Source: Verrucomicrobiota bacterium (lineage in GTDB: Bacteria > Verrucomicrobiota > Verrucomicrobiia > JABWAM01). From it: a DNA stretch of 64,000 bases. Shown here piece by piece: positions 46,239-56,413 of this stretch (position 1 is its first letter; each line of letters begins with the position of its first letter). Below the pieces are notes generated by a model that had not been told where the DNA came from, did no database searches, and was given only the letters and a program-made list of their open reading frames with translations. A program made the position numbers and the translations under genes. The stretch spans positions 35,360 to 99,359 of the forward strand of contig JAHFSY010000010.1 of NCBI GenBank assembly GCA_023269615.1, given 5' to 3'.

Positions 46239-46898
46239 TCAGCTGTACGGCCCCCAAAAGGTGTCACCCCCGGTGACGTCCTCCAGGGCCTTTTTGGTCA
46301 GCGGGTTCAAGCCCGGCCGCTCATGGAGGTTTCCGATGATGTACATGTTGCCCGCCCCATCCCTCCCCTCGCAATAGATCAGCATGCCTTCGAGCGAGAT
46401 GAAGGGATGCAAAGTCTCCCAGCTCACGGCGACGTGGTTGGTGATGTGAAGCTCCTTCGCATACTGGTCCTTCGTCGCATCGAGCTCCTGCAACCCCCTC
46501 AGGGTGTTGACCGCCCTGGACCTTCGTTCATTCTTAAGGGACCAGGAGCGGGCGGGGAGCAGGAGAATCATGAGCACCAGAACTCCATAACCAAAATACA
46601 AACCGCACGTCGCCAACTGTCCGCCCACCAACAAGCCACCGCTGCGCTGAATCTGGCGGCGGGCCAGATGCCCAAGCAACAGGGGAATCAGCGGAGGAAG
46701 CAGGGACGCCAGCGATATGAGTGAGCGATGTTCGGAAACCGCCAGGTTCGCAGGAAATAGATACACCCCCATGACTGCCATCAAGGGTATCGTCCATAAA
46801 ATCAAGATAACCGACACCCCCGCCATGATGGCCAGACGGGAGTGACGAGGAAGCCGCAGCGAGGATGGTGCTGCAGTTTTCAAGTCAGGTTCGTTCAT
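46239..46898 (-). CDS. Small membrane protein of unknown function
   Basis: Protein of 219 residues with three to four hydrophobic segments in the first 115 residues (AIMAGVSVILILWTIPLMAV; ISLASLLPPLIPLLLGHLA; FGYGVLVLMILLL). A hydrophilic C-terminal half (LQELDATKDQYAKELHITNH) resembles a DUF4190-like membrane part joined to a pilin-tail-like segment common in Verrucomicrobiota. The function is unknown. It sits between the hybrid kinase and the receiver-cyclase genes, 33 and 63 bp from them, so it may belong to the signalling operon. Confidence 0.55.
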   Translation of the reverse strand: MNEPDLKTAAPSSLRLPRHSRLAIMAGVSVILILWTIPLMAVMGVYLFPANLAVSEHRSLISLASLLPPLIPLLLGHLARRQIQRSGGLLVGGQLATCGLYFGYGVLVLMILLLPARSWSLKNERRSRAVNTLRGLQELDATKDQYAKELHITNHVAVSWETLHPFISLEGMLIYCEGRDGAGNMYIIGNLHERPGLNPLTKKALEDVTGGDTFWGPYS

Positions 46899-46931
46899 GG
46901 GAAATCAGGGATTGCGTCTCGAATTCTGGAT

Positions 46932-49709
46932 TCATGCCCCCTGCAGGGCGGAGTTCACGGCCTTGATGAAATCCTCTTTGCTGTACGAGCCTTTCTGCAG
47001 GATTTTTTCGACGTAGCCGTTCAGGCGGTGACGGTCATCGGCTGAGATATCCTTGGCTGTCACCACGACGATGGGAATGCCCCGCCATTCCTCTTTCTTG
47101 TGGAGCTCCTGCACAAACGTGAATCCGTCCATCTCGGGCATCATCAGGTCGAGGAGGATCAATGACGGTTTGTTTTCGGCAACACGATCGAGGGCGATGC
47201 GGCCGTTGGCGGCTTCCGCAATCTTGCATCCCTCCTTCTGCAGCATCTGGCACATCATCTGGCGCGTGTGGGTGTCGTCCTCCACCACGAGTACCGGGTT
47301 GTTGACGGAACTCAGCCCGCGGTACTTTTTTAAAATGGAAATCAGGCGGTCGCGATCAATCGGCTTCATCATGTAGTCGGAAACCCCGAGCGCGTAACCC
47401 ATCTCCTTCTGGTCCAGCATCGTCAGCATGATCACCGGGACGCTGTGAAGCTCCGGATCCGACTTCAAAGCGGAAAGCACCGCCCAGCCGTCCATGTCCG
47501 GCATCATCACATCAAGCGTGATCACGTCCGGCCTCTGCTCCTTCGCCATGCGCAATCCCTCGCGGCCGCCCGAGGCCGTCCGCACATGATAACCCTCTTT
47601 CGTCAGGCTGCGCATGACCAGGTCGCGCGAGTCAGGGTCGTCGTCAATCACCAGCACGCATCGCCCGTCGCGAATCCCCGCCCCTTCCGCAGGCGCACAG
47701 GGAGCCGCCGCCGCCGCGCGCTCCTTCGTGTCGGTGACCCGCGCGGGAATCTTGATGGTGAACGTGGAGCCTTTACCCGTCTCGCTTTCCACGGTGACGT
47801 CGCCCTCCATCATCCTGCAGAATTTACGGGTGATGGCCAGCCCGAGGCCGGTGCCGCCGAATTTGCGCGTGGTGGAACTGTCCGCCTGCGAGAACGCCTG
47901 GAAGAGATGCCCCATCTGCTCGGGCGTCATGCCGATTCCCGAATCGGTGACCTGAAACAAAACCATCTCGCGACCTTCCTCCATGCGTCGGAAGGCGCGC
48001 ATCGTCACCACTCCCTTGTTGGTGAATTTGCAGGCGTTGCTGAGGAGGTTGAAAAGCCCCTGGCGCATCTTCGTGAGATCGGAGCGGATGACGCCGAGAT
48101 CGGGCGAGCATTCGAGCTTGAGCGTGTTGGCATTCTTCTCGACGAGCGGCTGGATCGTGCCCACCACGTCCTCGATCATTTCCGCGGCCTTGAACTCCTC
48201 GAGGTAAAGCTCCATTTTCCCGGCCTCGATCTTGGAAAGATCGAGAATGTCATTGATCAGCGCGAGAAGATGCTTGCCCGCGGCCCGGATTTTTTTCAGG
48301 TCGGCGACGCCCTCCCCCTGCCCCGAGTCCTCGGCATCCTCGATCAGCATTTCGCTGTAGCCGATGATGGCGTTCATCGGCGTGCGCAGCTCGTGGCTCA
48401 TGTTGGCGAGAAAGCTGCTCTTGGCACGGTTGGCCGCCTCCGCGTCCTCCCTGGCCTGCTGTGCCTCCTTCATGGAGGTTGCGAGTTCGGCCGTGCGCTG
48501 TTCCACGGTGCGCTCCAGCGTCTGGCTCCAGTCCTCGAGGCGTTGCTCGCGCGACCGGATTTCGCGCTCCATCCTCTGGAAGGCGCGGGCAAGGCTCGCG
48601 AGTTCGTCCCGCCCGCCGGCCACGTCCGCAAGAAATTCCGGTTCAAATTCCCCGGCCTCAACCTTCTTGGCCGCCTCGGTGAGTGTTGCCACGGGTCCCG
48701 TCACGCGACGCGCCACCGCGATGATCAGGAGGATCATGATGATGAACGTGGTGGGGGCCACCACGAGCATGCGGTGGGTCAACTCGGCCACCGGCTCAAG
48801 AATGACGGCCTCCGGCACATACAGCACCACTTTCCAGCCGGTGACCGGCGCCTGCGCCCAGTAAATCCTCCATACCTGGCCGCGCATCGTGAGGCGCTCG
48901 CTTCCGTTCGGTGACCTGGCAATGAGCTCCCCCCCCTCCAATTCATGCACATCCTTGCCGCCATGCCCCTTTTGAAACATCAGGCTGTCCTTCGGATGGG
49001 CGATCACCTTTCCCTGGCGGCTCAGCAGACAGGCGAACTCGTCACGTTCATCCTCGTTTGCGTAATGCCCGAGCGGCCGCAAGCGGATGCCACCCACGAT
49101 GGACCGGATTTCTTCCAGCGACATGTCCGTCCCAGCCACCCCGATGAAATCACCATTCTTGTCGTGCATCGGCCGCGTGACGCTCACCATCGTGATGTCC
49201 GATCCGCCCTCGTCGTAGTAAGGCTCGGTGATGTAGAGTCCCCCCGTTTTTTTCGGGCCGTCATACCATTCACACTTTGGATCGTGAAAATCGTACTGAA
49301 CGACACGCGGGTTGGGCCAGGTTTTGCGGTCCACCCAGGGCAGGGCGTCCTTGTCCGTCCATTTCTTTTGGTCGAATCCTGTATAGATTCCATATACCTC
49401 GGGCGGGGCGGATTTCAGGAAACCGGCCAGGAATAGGATGCTCCTCTCGTTGGGATTCAGGCCGATGGGCTCCTGCCGCGAGGCGACCGCATGCGTCACC
49501 TGTGCCACTCGCATCACAATGTCATCCATCCGCTGCGCGGCATCATGGACCTCCATGACGGCCTCCGAGTTGGTCTGCTTCTCCAGCGCATCACGATTCG
49601 TCGTATAACTGATAGCCGTCGTCATGATCACCACCATCAACATGGCCAGGCCGATATAAACGCAGAGCTTTTGCGTGACCGTGCGGGGCAGGAAATCGGA
49701 AAAATTCAT
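46932..49709 (-). CDS. Cache-HAMP hybrid sensor histidine kinase with two receiver domains
   Basis: Inner-membrane kinase of 925 residues. The N-terminal helix is followed by a large periplasmic dCache-like sensor (about 35-300), a second helix, HAMP ([15 protein letters not shown]) and a coiled coil. HisKA has the [15 protein letters not shown] motif near 430-445 (His about 436). The ATPase domain has [16 protein letters not shown] and GGTGLGLAI. Receiver 1 is centred on [10 protein letters not shown] (about residue 734) and receiver 2 on [11 protein letters not shown] (about residue 855). The start overlaps the upstream GAF kinase stop as ATGA. Confidence 0.92.
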   Translation of the reverse strand: MNFSDFLPRTVTQKLCVYIGLAMLMVVIMTTAISYTTNRDALEKQTNSEAVMEVHDAAQRMDDIVMRVAQVTHAVASRQEPIGLNPNERSILFLAGFLKSAPPEVYGIYTGFDQKKWTDKDALPWVDRKTWPNPRVVQYDFHDPKCEWYDGPKKTGGLYITEPYYDEGGSDITMVSVTRPMHDKNGDFIGVAGTDMSLEEIRSIVGGIRLRPLGHYANEDERDEFACLLSRQGKVIAHPKDSLMFQKGHGGKDVHELEGGELIARSPNGSERLTMRGQVWRIYWAQAPVTGWKVVLYVPEAVILEPVAELTHRMLVVAPTTFIIMILLIIAVARRVTGPVATLTEAAKKVEAGEFEPEFLADVAGGRDELASLARAFQRMEREIRSREQRLEDWSQTLERTVEQRTAELATSMKEAQQAREDAEAANRAKSSFLANMSHELRTPMNAIIGYSEMLIEDAEDSGQGEGVADLKKIRAAGKHLLALINDILDLSKIEAGKMELYLEEFKAAEMIEDVVGTIQPLVEKNANTLKLECSPDLGVIRSDLTKMRQGLFNLLSNACKFTNKGVVTMRAFRRMEEGREMVLFQVTDSGIGMTPEQMGHLFQAFSQADSSTTRKFGGTGLGLAITRKFCRMMEGDVTVESETGKGSTFTIKIPARVTDTKERAAAAAPCAPAEGAGIRDGRCVLVIDDDPDSRDLVMRSLTKEGYHVRTASGGREGLRMAKEQRPDVITLDVMMPDMDGWAVLSALKSDPELHSVPVIMLTMLDQKEMGYALGVSDYMMKPIDRDRLISILKKYRGLSSVNNPVLVVEDDTHTRQMMCQMLQKEGCKIAEAANGRIALDRVAENKPSLILLDLMMPEMDGFTFVQELHKKEEWRGIPIVVVTAKDISADDRHRLNGYVEKILQKGSYSKEDFIKAVNSALQGA

Positions 49710-50977
49710 TTCTCATCCTTTGCGACACCGGATTCGATCTTCACCTCGGAAGGCAGGCGCACGGTGAAAACGCTGCCGCGGCCTGACTCGCTTTCGACGG
49801 TGATGTCTCCCCCCATCATGCGGCAAAACCGCCGGCTGATGGCCAGCCCAAGCCCGGTTCCCCCGAAACGCTTCGCCGTGCCGGTTTCGGCCTGGCTGAA
49901 TTCCTGGAACAGCCGCCCCAGCTGTTCCTGCGTCATGCCGATGCCCGTGTCGCGCACGCGAAAGACAATCCACGCATCCCCGTTGTCCCGCTCGCGCGTG
50001 GCGTGAAGCGTGAGAGTCCCCTTCTCGGTGAATTTGCTCGCGTTGCTCAACAGGTTGAAAAGCGTCTGGCGAACCTTCGTCATGTCCGCCTTCATCGAGC
50101 CAAGATCCTGCGAGCAATTCACGTCGAGGCGGTTGGCGTTTTTCTGGACGAGCGGCTGGATCGTGTCCACCACCTCGCGAACGGTGCCCTCGACCACAAA
50201 CGATTCCACGTACAGCGTCATTTTGCCGGCCTCGATTTTTGAAAGGTCAAGAATGTCGTTGATGAGCCCGAGCAGGTGCCGGCCCGCCGAGCGGATTTTC
50301 TGGAGGTCCTCGACCGTTTCAGCCTGCTCCGCATCCTTGGCGTCCTCAATCAACATTTCGCTGTAGCCAATGATGGCGTTCATTGGCGTGCGCAACTCAT
50401 GGCTCATGTTGGCGAGAAACCCGCTCTTGGCCTGGTTCGCGGATTCGGCCGCCTCCTTGGCCAGGCGAAGCTGGCTCTGCAGTTCAATCGCCTCCGCCAG
50501 GTTCAATTCGCGCTCGACCATCGCCCCGAGGTCGCGAAGCATGACCAGATCGCTCTCCGAAAAATCATGGGGGACACGATCCCCCACACACAAGGTACCC
50601 ACGGGAAATCCGCCGGGCCCCTTCAACGGCTGGCCGGCGTAAAAACGAATGCGCGGCTCGCCCGTCACCTGCGGATTATCCGCAAACCGGGAGTCCTTCA
50701 GCGTGTCGGGAATGATCAGCGTGTCGTTCTTCAACACCGTGTGGCCGCAGAATGAAATGTCGCGCGTGGTCTGGGAAACCGGCAGGCCGATGGCGGACTT
50801 GAACCACTGGCGGTTGGTGTCCACCAGCGCGATGTAGGCGATGGGCATGCCAAAGATGCGTTTGGCAATGCGCGTGATCCGGTCAAAGCGCTCCTCGGCC
50901 GGCGTATCCATCAAGTGGATCTCCCTCAACGCATGCAGGCGCTGGGTTTCATTCGCGGGAATGGCGGGTTTTTCCAT
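49706..50977 (-). CDS. GAF-domain sensor histidine kinase
   Basis: Cytoplasmic kinase of 423 residues. The GAF-like domain (about 25-165) has [20 protein letters not shown] and [16 protein letters not shown], typical of GAF sensors found before histidine kinases. The HisKA has [18 protein letters not shown] with its His near 193. The ATPase domain has [16 protein letters not shown] and GGTGLGLAI. No receiver is present. Its kinase core is highly similar to that of the downstream hybrid kinase, pointing to a domain duplication. It is the first gene of the signalling operon, followed by a 4-bp overlap. Confidence 0.9.
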   Translation of the reverse strand: MEKPAIPANETQRLHALREIHLMDTPAEERFDRITRIAKRIFGMPIAYIALVDTNRQWFKSAIGLPVSQTTRDISFCGHTVLKNDTLIIPDTLKDSRFADNPQVTGEPRIRFYAGQPLKGPGGFPVGTLCVGDRVPHDFSESDLVMLRDLGAMVERELNLAEAIELQSQLRLAKEAAESANQAKSGFLANMSHELRTPMNAIIGYSEMLIEDAKDAEQAETVEDLQKIRSAGRHLLGLINDILDLSKIEAGKMTLYVESFVVEGTVREVVDTIQPLVQKNANRLDVNCSQDLGSMKADMTKVRQTLFNLLSNASKFTEKGTLTLHATRERDNGDAWIVFRVRDTGIGMTQEQLGRLFQEFSQAETGTAKRFGGTGLGLAISRRFCRMMGGDITVESESGRGSVFTVRLPSEVKIESGVAKDEK

Positions 50978-51048
50978 GCGCGGAACAGTCTACACGATCC
51001 GACGTTGCACGCACGATCTCAAATTCAGAACCCCTGTGCCCCCGGGGA

Positions 51049-51213
51049 TTTCTCCGCAAATTAACGCCGATGGACGCAGATTTTCGGAGAGGGGGAGTTA
51101 TTGACAGGATTACAGGATTTGCAGGATTCACAGGATTTTTCGCGCAGCAACTGCTGCGCGAAAAGGACTCGGGCTCAGGAAATCTGCGTCATTCTGCGAA
51201 ATCTGCGGAGAAA
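51049..51213. repeat. Nested inverted-repeat element, family B copy 3
   Basis: Lies in the 283-bp gap between the SUMF1-like gene and the GAF kinase; no coding sequence is seen. The outer arms are TTTCTCCGCAAATT...GACGCAGATTT and the roughly complementary AATCTGCG...TCTGCGGAGAAA. Inside are ATTGACAGGATTACAGGATT and a perfect hairpin at 51137-51164 with TTTTCGCGCAGCA arms and a 2-nt loop. Confidence 0.75.
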
Positions 51214-51260
51214 CCGGGATCAAGGGCTTCCGTCTTCCGTCCTCCGTCGCCTACCTCCCC

Positions 51261-52151
51261 CTACTTCTTCACCTCATATTTCTTCGCATCGAAATCCACC
51301 GGCGGCACCCACGCACAGCGGAAACCGACGTGATAATACGTCTCCTGAACCTCCAGCCCAAACCGCTTCGAGCAGTGATAACTCAGCCTCGTGTGATAAA
51401 ATGATCCACCACGCAACACCCCGAAGTGATGTCCCCACGGGCCACCCTCGGACTCGGGGTTGTTCGGATACGGCTCCATCCATTCACTCGTCCACTCGTA
51501 CACGTTCCCAGCCATGTCCATGCATCCATACGGGCTTGCGCCTTTCGGATGCGAACCCACCGGCTCAGGCGCGTTGAGCGATGTGTCCGTCATGCTGATG
51601 ACTCCATACTCGGCAGTGGGCTTTTCATTGCCCCAGGGAAACCAGCGCGCATCGGTGCCTCGAGCGGCCTTTTCCCACATCGCCTCGGTGGGCAGTTGCT
51701 TGCCCGCCCAACCCGCATACTCCTTCGCCCAGCGCCAGGTGACCTGCGCAATCGGCAGCTTCGCCTCCTCTGGCTTGAGCTCGGGGCCGACCCACGTCGG
51801 GGTGCCGGTGCTGTCGGGCTGGCCCGGTTCCTTCGCCGGTTTCCACTTCGTGGCGTCCACGAATTTTTTCCACTGCCCGATCGTCACCTCATGCTTGTCC
51901 ATGAAAAATCCATCCACAAACATCTCCCGCTCAGGAAAACTCTCCTGCGCCGCCATCTCATGGTAATCCTTGTACCCAAGCAGCGCTGCAAGTTTTTTCG
52001 CTGTGTCGGCATTCATGCCCATGCGGAATTTTCCGGCAGGCACCCACACCATCTCCGAGCCGTCCTTCGGATGCCGTATCGTGAAACCGGCAGGAAGATC
52101 GGCGACGGAGCCGGCATGCAAGGTCGCAGCACCGAGGAAGAAGCAAAGCAT
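51261..52151 (-). CDS. Secreted SUMF1/formylglycine-generating-enzyme-like protein
   Basis: Protein of 296 residues. After a signal-like segment (MLCFFLGAATLHAG) comes the SUMF1 fold: WVPAGKFRMGMNADTAKKLA, QLPTEAMWEKAARG, FPWGNEKPT, CMDMAGNVYEWTSEW and a C-terminal GVLRGGSFYHTR with HVGFRCAW. The usual catalytic cysteine pair after RGGS is not conserved here (RGGSFYHTRLSYHCSK has only one Cys). It may therefore not convert sulfatase cysteine to formylglycine, and no sulfatase gene is in the window. The open frame continues upstream into a palindromic repeat, so ATG 52151 is preferred. Confidence 0.8.
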   Translation of the reverse strand: MLCFFLGAATLHAGSVADLPAGFTIRHPKDGSEMVWVPAGKFRMGMNADTAKKLAALLGYKDYHEMAAQESFPEREMFVDGFFMDKHEVTIGQWKKFVDATKWKPAKEPGQPDSTGTPTWVGPELKPEEAKLPIAQVTWRWAKEYAGWAGKQLPTEAMWEKAARGTDARWFPWGNEKPTAEYGVISMTDTSLNAPEPVGSHPKGASPYGCMDMAGNVYEWTSEWMEPYPNNPESEGGPWGHHFGVLRGGSFYHTRLSYHCSKRFGLEVQETYYHVGFRCAWVPPVDFDAKKYEVKK

Positions 52152-52163
52152 CCACACTAATAA

Positions 52164-52278
52164 AACGGAGGGGCACGCTCCGTCGTGCCCACGGGCCCAA
52201 GGGTCTCGTGTTCGGAAACGCCCGCCCCGCGAACCCACCCCTGGATCCCACGGACGCGACGGAGCGCGTCCCTCCGTT
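52164..52278. repeat. Palindromic repeat upstream of the SUMF1-like gene
   Basis: Imperfect inverted repeat with outer arms of about 40 nt: AACGGAGGGGCACGCTCCGT on the left and the near-complementary ACGGAGCGCGTCCCTCCGTT on the right. Each arm holds its own small hairpin (GGCACG...CGTGCC and GGACGCG...CGCGTCC), and both bases of the pairs differ between arms. It would be translated as a false N-terminal extension of the gene. Confidence 0.75.
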
Positions 52279-52346
52279 GATTTTGAAAAAAATGGGTTCA
52301 AGGGATTCTGGATTCTGACTCCTGACTTCAGGGAACAAGGGTCTCC

Positions 52347-55300
52347 CTACTCCAGTACAATTACATCCGCCGCTTCCAGGGTCGGCAGCGTCACTTCGAT
52401 GACTCCCGCCTCGTCCCTGTTGATGCGCAACGATCCCTTCGAATGGAAACAGGACCATGCACGCTTCACGCCACCGTCCACGTGGATGGATAATCGCACG
52501 TCCTTCAATGTCCCCTTCTGCTGCTGCGCGAGATTCACCACGGTGATGATCGTGGATTTCGGCCCCTTCAAACGATTGGTCACCACGCCGGGCTGGTTCA
52601 CCATCACATCGGGCTTGATCCCCAAGGCATCGAGCGGTTTGCGGATCATCTTCGAAGCAACCGCGTCAAACGTGAGCGATTCAATCATCCACGGGCTCGT
52701 CTGCGACCCGCCCTTGCCTTGTGGCGTCACCGGCAGGCCGGCCTGAATGTACGCCTGTCCCGGAAGCATCGCCGTGTAATAGGCATGGCCCTTGCCGACT
52801 GATTTTTCGATGAATGCGGGCGAGCCATTTTCATACGTGGCGAGTCTGGTTGCATCCTGCAAAGAAGTGGTCTCCTCGCGGCTGCACAGCGCCTTCACCT
52901 TTTCTCCAGTCGCAAGCTTCACCGTGTCGAGCGGCTTCTCGAATAGAAGTTCCAGCCGCGCGCGCAACGGTCCTTTATAACGCTGGTAGGAAATCGCATT
53001 CCATCGCCCAAACATTTCATCCAGATCCGTCAGCGGTTCATCAAACTCATCCTTCCGCGCCGCGCCGGCCGTGGCGAAGACTGCGCCGCCATTTTGAACC
53101 CACTCCTTGATCTTCGGCACGCATTTCCGTTGCAGGTTTTGTCCACAGACATACAGCACGGAATAATTCTTCAGCAACCCATCGGCTACATCCTCCTCGG
53201 TCAATTGATCCACGCGATACCCCGCGTTGCGCAGCGCGTACCAGATGGCCTTGCGTTCCTCCTGCGAAACATTCGTGGCCACGCTCCCCGGTTCGACGGC
53301 TCCCTGCCCTTTGCCCTCCACCTCCCAGATGTCGCTCGACTCGCTGAGCAACATCGCGATGCGAGCCGGCTCGGTGGTGGCCGCCACGAGATGATCCTCA
53401 ATCAGCCCCGCCATTCCCGAGATGGTGCGGATCGCCTTCCATGTCGGGAGGCCGCCACGATAGGCAATGTAATTTTCCGTGGCCCAGATGTCGGGACAAG
53501 CCCCAAAGAAATCGAGGTCCTTCACATTCTGTCCCCACTCCAGCACGGCGTTCTGGATGAGCGCCTCGGGTGTGATGCCCGGCCAGTGGGGCATGCAATA
53601 AAACATCATCCGGTTGTTGTTGTAGCTCGCTCCTTTGCGAAGATACGCCGCCTCAAAATCCGCCACCAGGCGCGTCGCCTCGGGCATGCAATAGGTGTAG
53701 TCCTCCGTCCACGCGAGCGTCATCGCCTTGTGCTTGAACGACTCGATGAACGCAGCCTGGTGCATCCAGTAGAACGGATGCATGCCGCCGAGGTTGGCCG
53801 AGGCGTGAACCTCGTCTCCAAGCGCCGCCCGCAACTCGGCGGTCTTCCCCGCGAACGCCTCGATCCCCTGCTCCTGGCTGAACTGGCAGCTATGCCAATA
53901 GAGACGCTTGAACTTCGCAAGGTCCGCGTCGCCGCCCTTCTCTTTTTCCTTTGGCAACACGCCGATCTGCACCGCCACGGCCGATGAAAACCCGGCCATC
54001 GGCTTCACCTGGTCCCACGAGGTCACGCCCAATTTCTCGGGGGTCTCACCCGCCTTGCGAAGATACTCGCGAAAGGCTTCGACCTTCTTCGCGTCCGTCA
54101 CATCCACGGGCGGAAGCCCGATCTCGTCGCCGTACGAAAGATAGTGGAACTGTTCGGCGTGCCCGTCCTTCTTGATGGACTCCGCGATGGCCGTGGGATC
54201 GGTCGAATGATGATAATACATGGAACGCTCAATCAGCAGGTTCCCGTTCTTGCGACTCCAATCCAACATTCCCCGTGCAAAATCGGGTTCTTGGACCCCT
54301 TCGAATGTGTTCAATCCCAGCGCCTGACGAAATTCCATGCGGACGGGAATTTCGGAGGTGAGGAAGGGGCAGGTCGGGGCAGCGGTTGCTCCGAAGAGTT
54401 TCATCCTTTTGGGAATCGGGCCGAGACGCTTCTCGTCGTTCAACTGCCTCGTAAGTTCCCGGTAAATATCACCCGTTTTCTTCGTGTACTCCACGCCCTC
54501 TTCGCGAAAGAGATCGGGCTGCACCAGCACGCACAACATGTCCTCACCCTTCTCCAGCTTGAAGCTCTTCACGATTTTTGAATTGGATGGCTCGAGCGCG
54601 ATGTCCAGTTCCAGTGGCGCGCTCGGTGACGTGGCCGCCGCCCCATCCGCAAGCGCCCGAAATGTATACGGCGACGTGCTCTCAGTGTTCATCGTGATTC
54701 CCAGGTCGTACCACGGACCGGATTTCCCCGGAGCAATCGGGTCCGGCCAGTCGCCCGTGTTTGGCTTCGGACTCTCCAAAAGTTTCCCGGCCTCATCATA
54801 AAACTTCACCAGGTCGCGGTAAAACGGCTGATAAAAATCCTGGAAGCGGTGATTCCAATGGTTCCACGCCACCTTCACGGGCGCGGGTGAACCGGCGGGA
54901 TTTCGGAAGCGAAAATAAACATGGTTCGCCCGGCGCAGTTCATCGAGCAGCGGATACCGGTCCATCCGGGGCGAGGAAATCGGCGAGAGATCGCTCGTGA
55001 TCATGATCGTGTCCACGGATCGCACGCCGGCGGGCTCGGGATTCTTCGTCTTGTACAGCGTCACCCGATACTTCCCCTTCGCAAGCTTCACCTCGTAACC
55101 CTCCGCCGCGTCGTGATCAATCCCCCAGTTCCAATAAAGACTGCCCGATGTCAGTTTAGTCGTGAAACAATAATGCTTCGGCGATTCGATCAGGCCGTAC
55201 GTCTTGTCAAACACCGCCCCGCCCTTGCCGCCCACCGGCTCGATCTTGATCCCAAATGCGTAATTGAAAAATGGCGGACACTCGTATTTCGCCCAGACCT

Positions 55301-55619
55301 TGTACGTTGCATCGGCCGGAACCTCGATCTCCGACGTCACGGATGCAGCCTCGCTGCCTGAATCCGTCATCGCCATTCTCAGGCGGCTGGCCCACACGCC
55401 GCCAAAAGTCATGTTCTGGTACAAATCCTGTCCCCATCGCCCCACCTGCCATCCCTTGCCCTGGCCAAACTTGTCCTGCTCCACCCCTTTCATGTCCTCG
55501 CACTCAATGATGATCCGCGTGGGATCCGGAGCATCCGCGCCACGCGCAGGACCGGACAGCATGACGACAACCGAAACCAGATATGAGAAAGCAAAACCTC
55601 TGAGCAAGGCAATGTGCAT
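52347..55619 (-). CDS. Large secreted GH42-like (beta-galactosidase trimerisation-domain) protein
   Basis: Exported protein of 1090 residues. A signal peptide (FAFSYLVSVVVMLSGPARG) and an N-terminal region of about 190 residues with IIIECEDMKG and strand-rich sequence resemble a carbohydrate-binding module. The middle part is a long barrel-like region. It includes LNTFEGVQEPDFARGMLDWS, HASANLGGMHPFYWMH and TLAWTEDYTYCMPE, where Glu and Asp could act as catalytic acid/base and nucleophile. Around residue 820, YSVLYVCGQNLQRKCVPKIK and GGAVFATAGA fit a GH42 trimerisation domain. The substrate is unknown. The SUMF1-like gene lies 195 bp downstream. Confidence 0.72.
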   Translation of the reverse strand: MHIALLRGFAFSYLVSVVVMLSGPARGADAPDPTRIIIECEDMKGVEQDKFGQGKGWQVGRWGQDLYQNMTFGGVWASRLRMAMTDSGSEAASVTSEIEVPADATYKVWAKYECPPFFNYAFGIKIEPVGGKGGAVFDKTYGLIESPKHYCFTTKLTSGSLYWNWGIDHDAAEGYEVKLAKGKYRVTLYKTKNPEPAGVRSVDTIMITSDLSPISSPRMDRYPLLDELRRANHVYFRFRNPAGSPAPVKVAWNHWNHRFQDFYQPFYRDLVKFYDEAGKLLESPKPNTGDWPDPIAPGKSGPWYDLGITMNTESTSPYTFRALADGAAATSPSAPLELDIALEPSNSKIVKSFKLEKGEDMLCVLVQPDLFREEGVEYTKKTGDIYRELTRQLNDEKRLGPIPKRMKLFGATAAPTCPFLTSEIPVRMEFRQALGLNTFEGVQEPDFARGMLDWSRKNGNLLIERSMYYHHSTDPTAIAESIKKDGHAEQFHYLSYGDEIGLPPVDVTDAKKVEAFREYLRKAGETPEKLGVTSWDQVKPMAGFSSAVAVQIGVLPKEKEKGGDADLAKFKRLYWHSCQFSQEQGIEAFAGKTAELRAALGDEVHASANLGGMHPFYWMHQAAFIESFKHKAMTLAWTEDYTYCMPEATRLVADFEAAYLRKGASYNNNRMMFYCMPHWPGITPEALIQNAVLEWGQNVKDLDFFGACPDIWATENYIAYRGGLPTWKAIRTISGMAGLIEDHLVAATTEPARIAMLLSESSDIWEVEGKGQGAVEPGSVATNVSQEERKAIWYALRNAGYRVDQLTEEDVADGLLKNYSVLYVCGQNLQRKCVPKIKEWVQNGGAVFATAGAARKDEFDEPLTDLDEMFGRWNAISYQRYKGPLRARLELLFEKPLDTVKLATGEKVKALCSREETTSLQDATRLATYENGSPAFIEKSVGKGHAYYTAMLPGQAYIQAGLPVTPQGKGGSQTSPWMIESLTFDAVASKMIRKPLDALGIKPDVMVNQPGVVTNRLKGPKSTIITVVNLAQQQKGTLKDVRLSIHVDGGVKRAWSCFHSKGSLRINRDEAGVIEVTLPTLEAADVIVLE

Positions 55620-55700
55620 GTCGGGCAGTGTGATTTGGCAGACAAATCATTCAAGAAAATTCACTGCTGAAAGCTCGATGAGTCCAATCGCCGCTCGCGT

Positions 55701-56309
55701 CTACTGGGCCACATGATTGAACACGTTCCTGCCCGCATGGAGATCCACCAGAAACCAGAGCAGTGGATCCTGATCGCCGTTATTGCCCGCCATTTCATCC
55801 ACAGCGATCTCCTCCGCCTTCGCATCAAACACCGATTCCCGCGCGTCCTGCACACGCTGGGAGAGCAACGACCTCCTCACCCGCAACGCAACGGGATTCT
55901 CATCCGTCTCCCCCTGGACCAGCATCAGCGATTTCGGAGGTTCACGCATGTCCGCATTCATCGCCTTGGCGGGACGCTCACCTTCAACCACCAGTTGGTT
56001 GTCCACACTCCCCACTCCATGAATGTCCTTGACCGCCTGTTCGGCCAGCAACTTATGAGACTCTTCAGCAACCGTCCCACTCAATGTCATGATCCCGTTG
56101 TTGAAGCGGGTACTGATCCCATCCCCCTTGAGATAGACTTCGAACACGTACGTTTGTTTGAACGCCAATTCGGTGCTGTCTTCCGCGCGCAATACAAGAG
56201 CGAGCGCCACCGCAAGCAACACCATTGCCGAACACACGGCGCCCACGAAAAATATTTTGTTCAACCATTTTTCGTGGGGCCCGCATTCGCTTTGATATGT
56301 CATCTCCAT
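55701..56309 (-). CDS. BON-domain membrane-anchored protein
   Basis: Protein of 202 residues. One N-terminal membrane helix (FFVGAVCSAMVLLAVALALV) is followed by a BON-type domain (about 55-110): VYLKGDGISTRFNNGIMTLS, GTVAEESHKLLAEQAVKDI and GVGSVDNQLVV. BON domains bind lipid or other proteins at the cell envelope. The remaining 90 residues are acidic, with no recognised domain. It is transcribed leftward upstream of the GH42-like gene, 81 bp apart. The role in the envelope is inferred from the domain. Confidence 0.75.
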   Translation of the reverse strand: MEMTYQSECGPHEKWLNKIFFVGAVCSAMVLLAVALALVLRAEDSTELAFKQTYVFEVYLKGDGISTRFNNGIMTLSGTVAEESHKLLAEQAVKDIHGVGSVDNQLVVEGERPAKAMNADMREPPKSLMLVQGETDENPVALRVRRSLLSQRVQDARESVFDAKAEEIAVDEMAGNNGDQDPLLWFLVDLHAGRNVFNHVAQ

Positions 56310-56413
56310 GGAACAGCCTGATTTTCAGCTTCCACAACCTAGGAGAAGAACACCCCTTCCGCCATGGGGTGTAATCCTACTCCGCAAAAACCGCCCACAG
56401 CTTCCACGTTTGC

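Noticed and set aside
47445..48914. Open frame of 489 codons on the plus strand
   Set aside because: Antisense to the hybrid histidine kinase gene; no domain signature.
51261..52151. SUMF1-like gene taken as a sulfatase activator
   Set aside because: The usual cysteine pair is incomplete and no sulfatase gene is present in the window.
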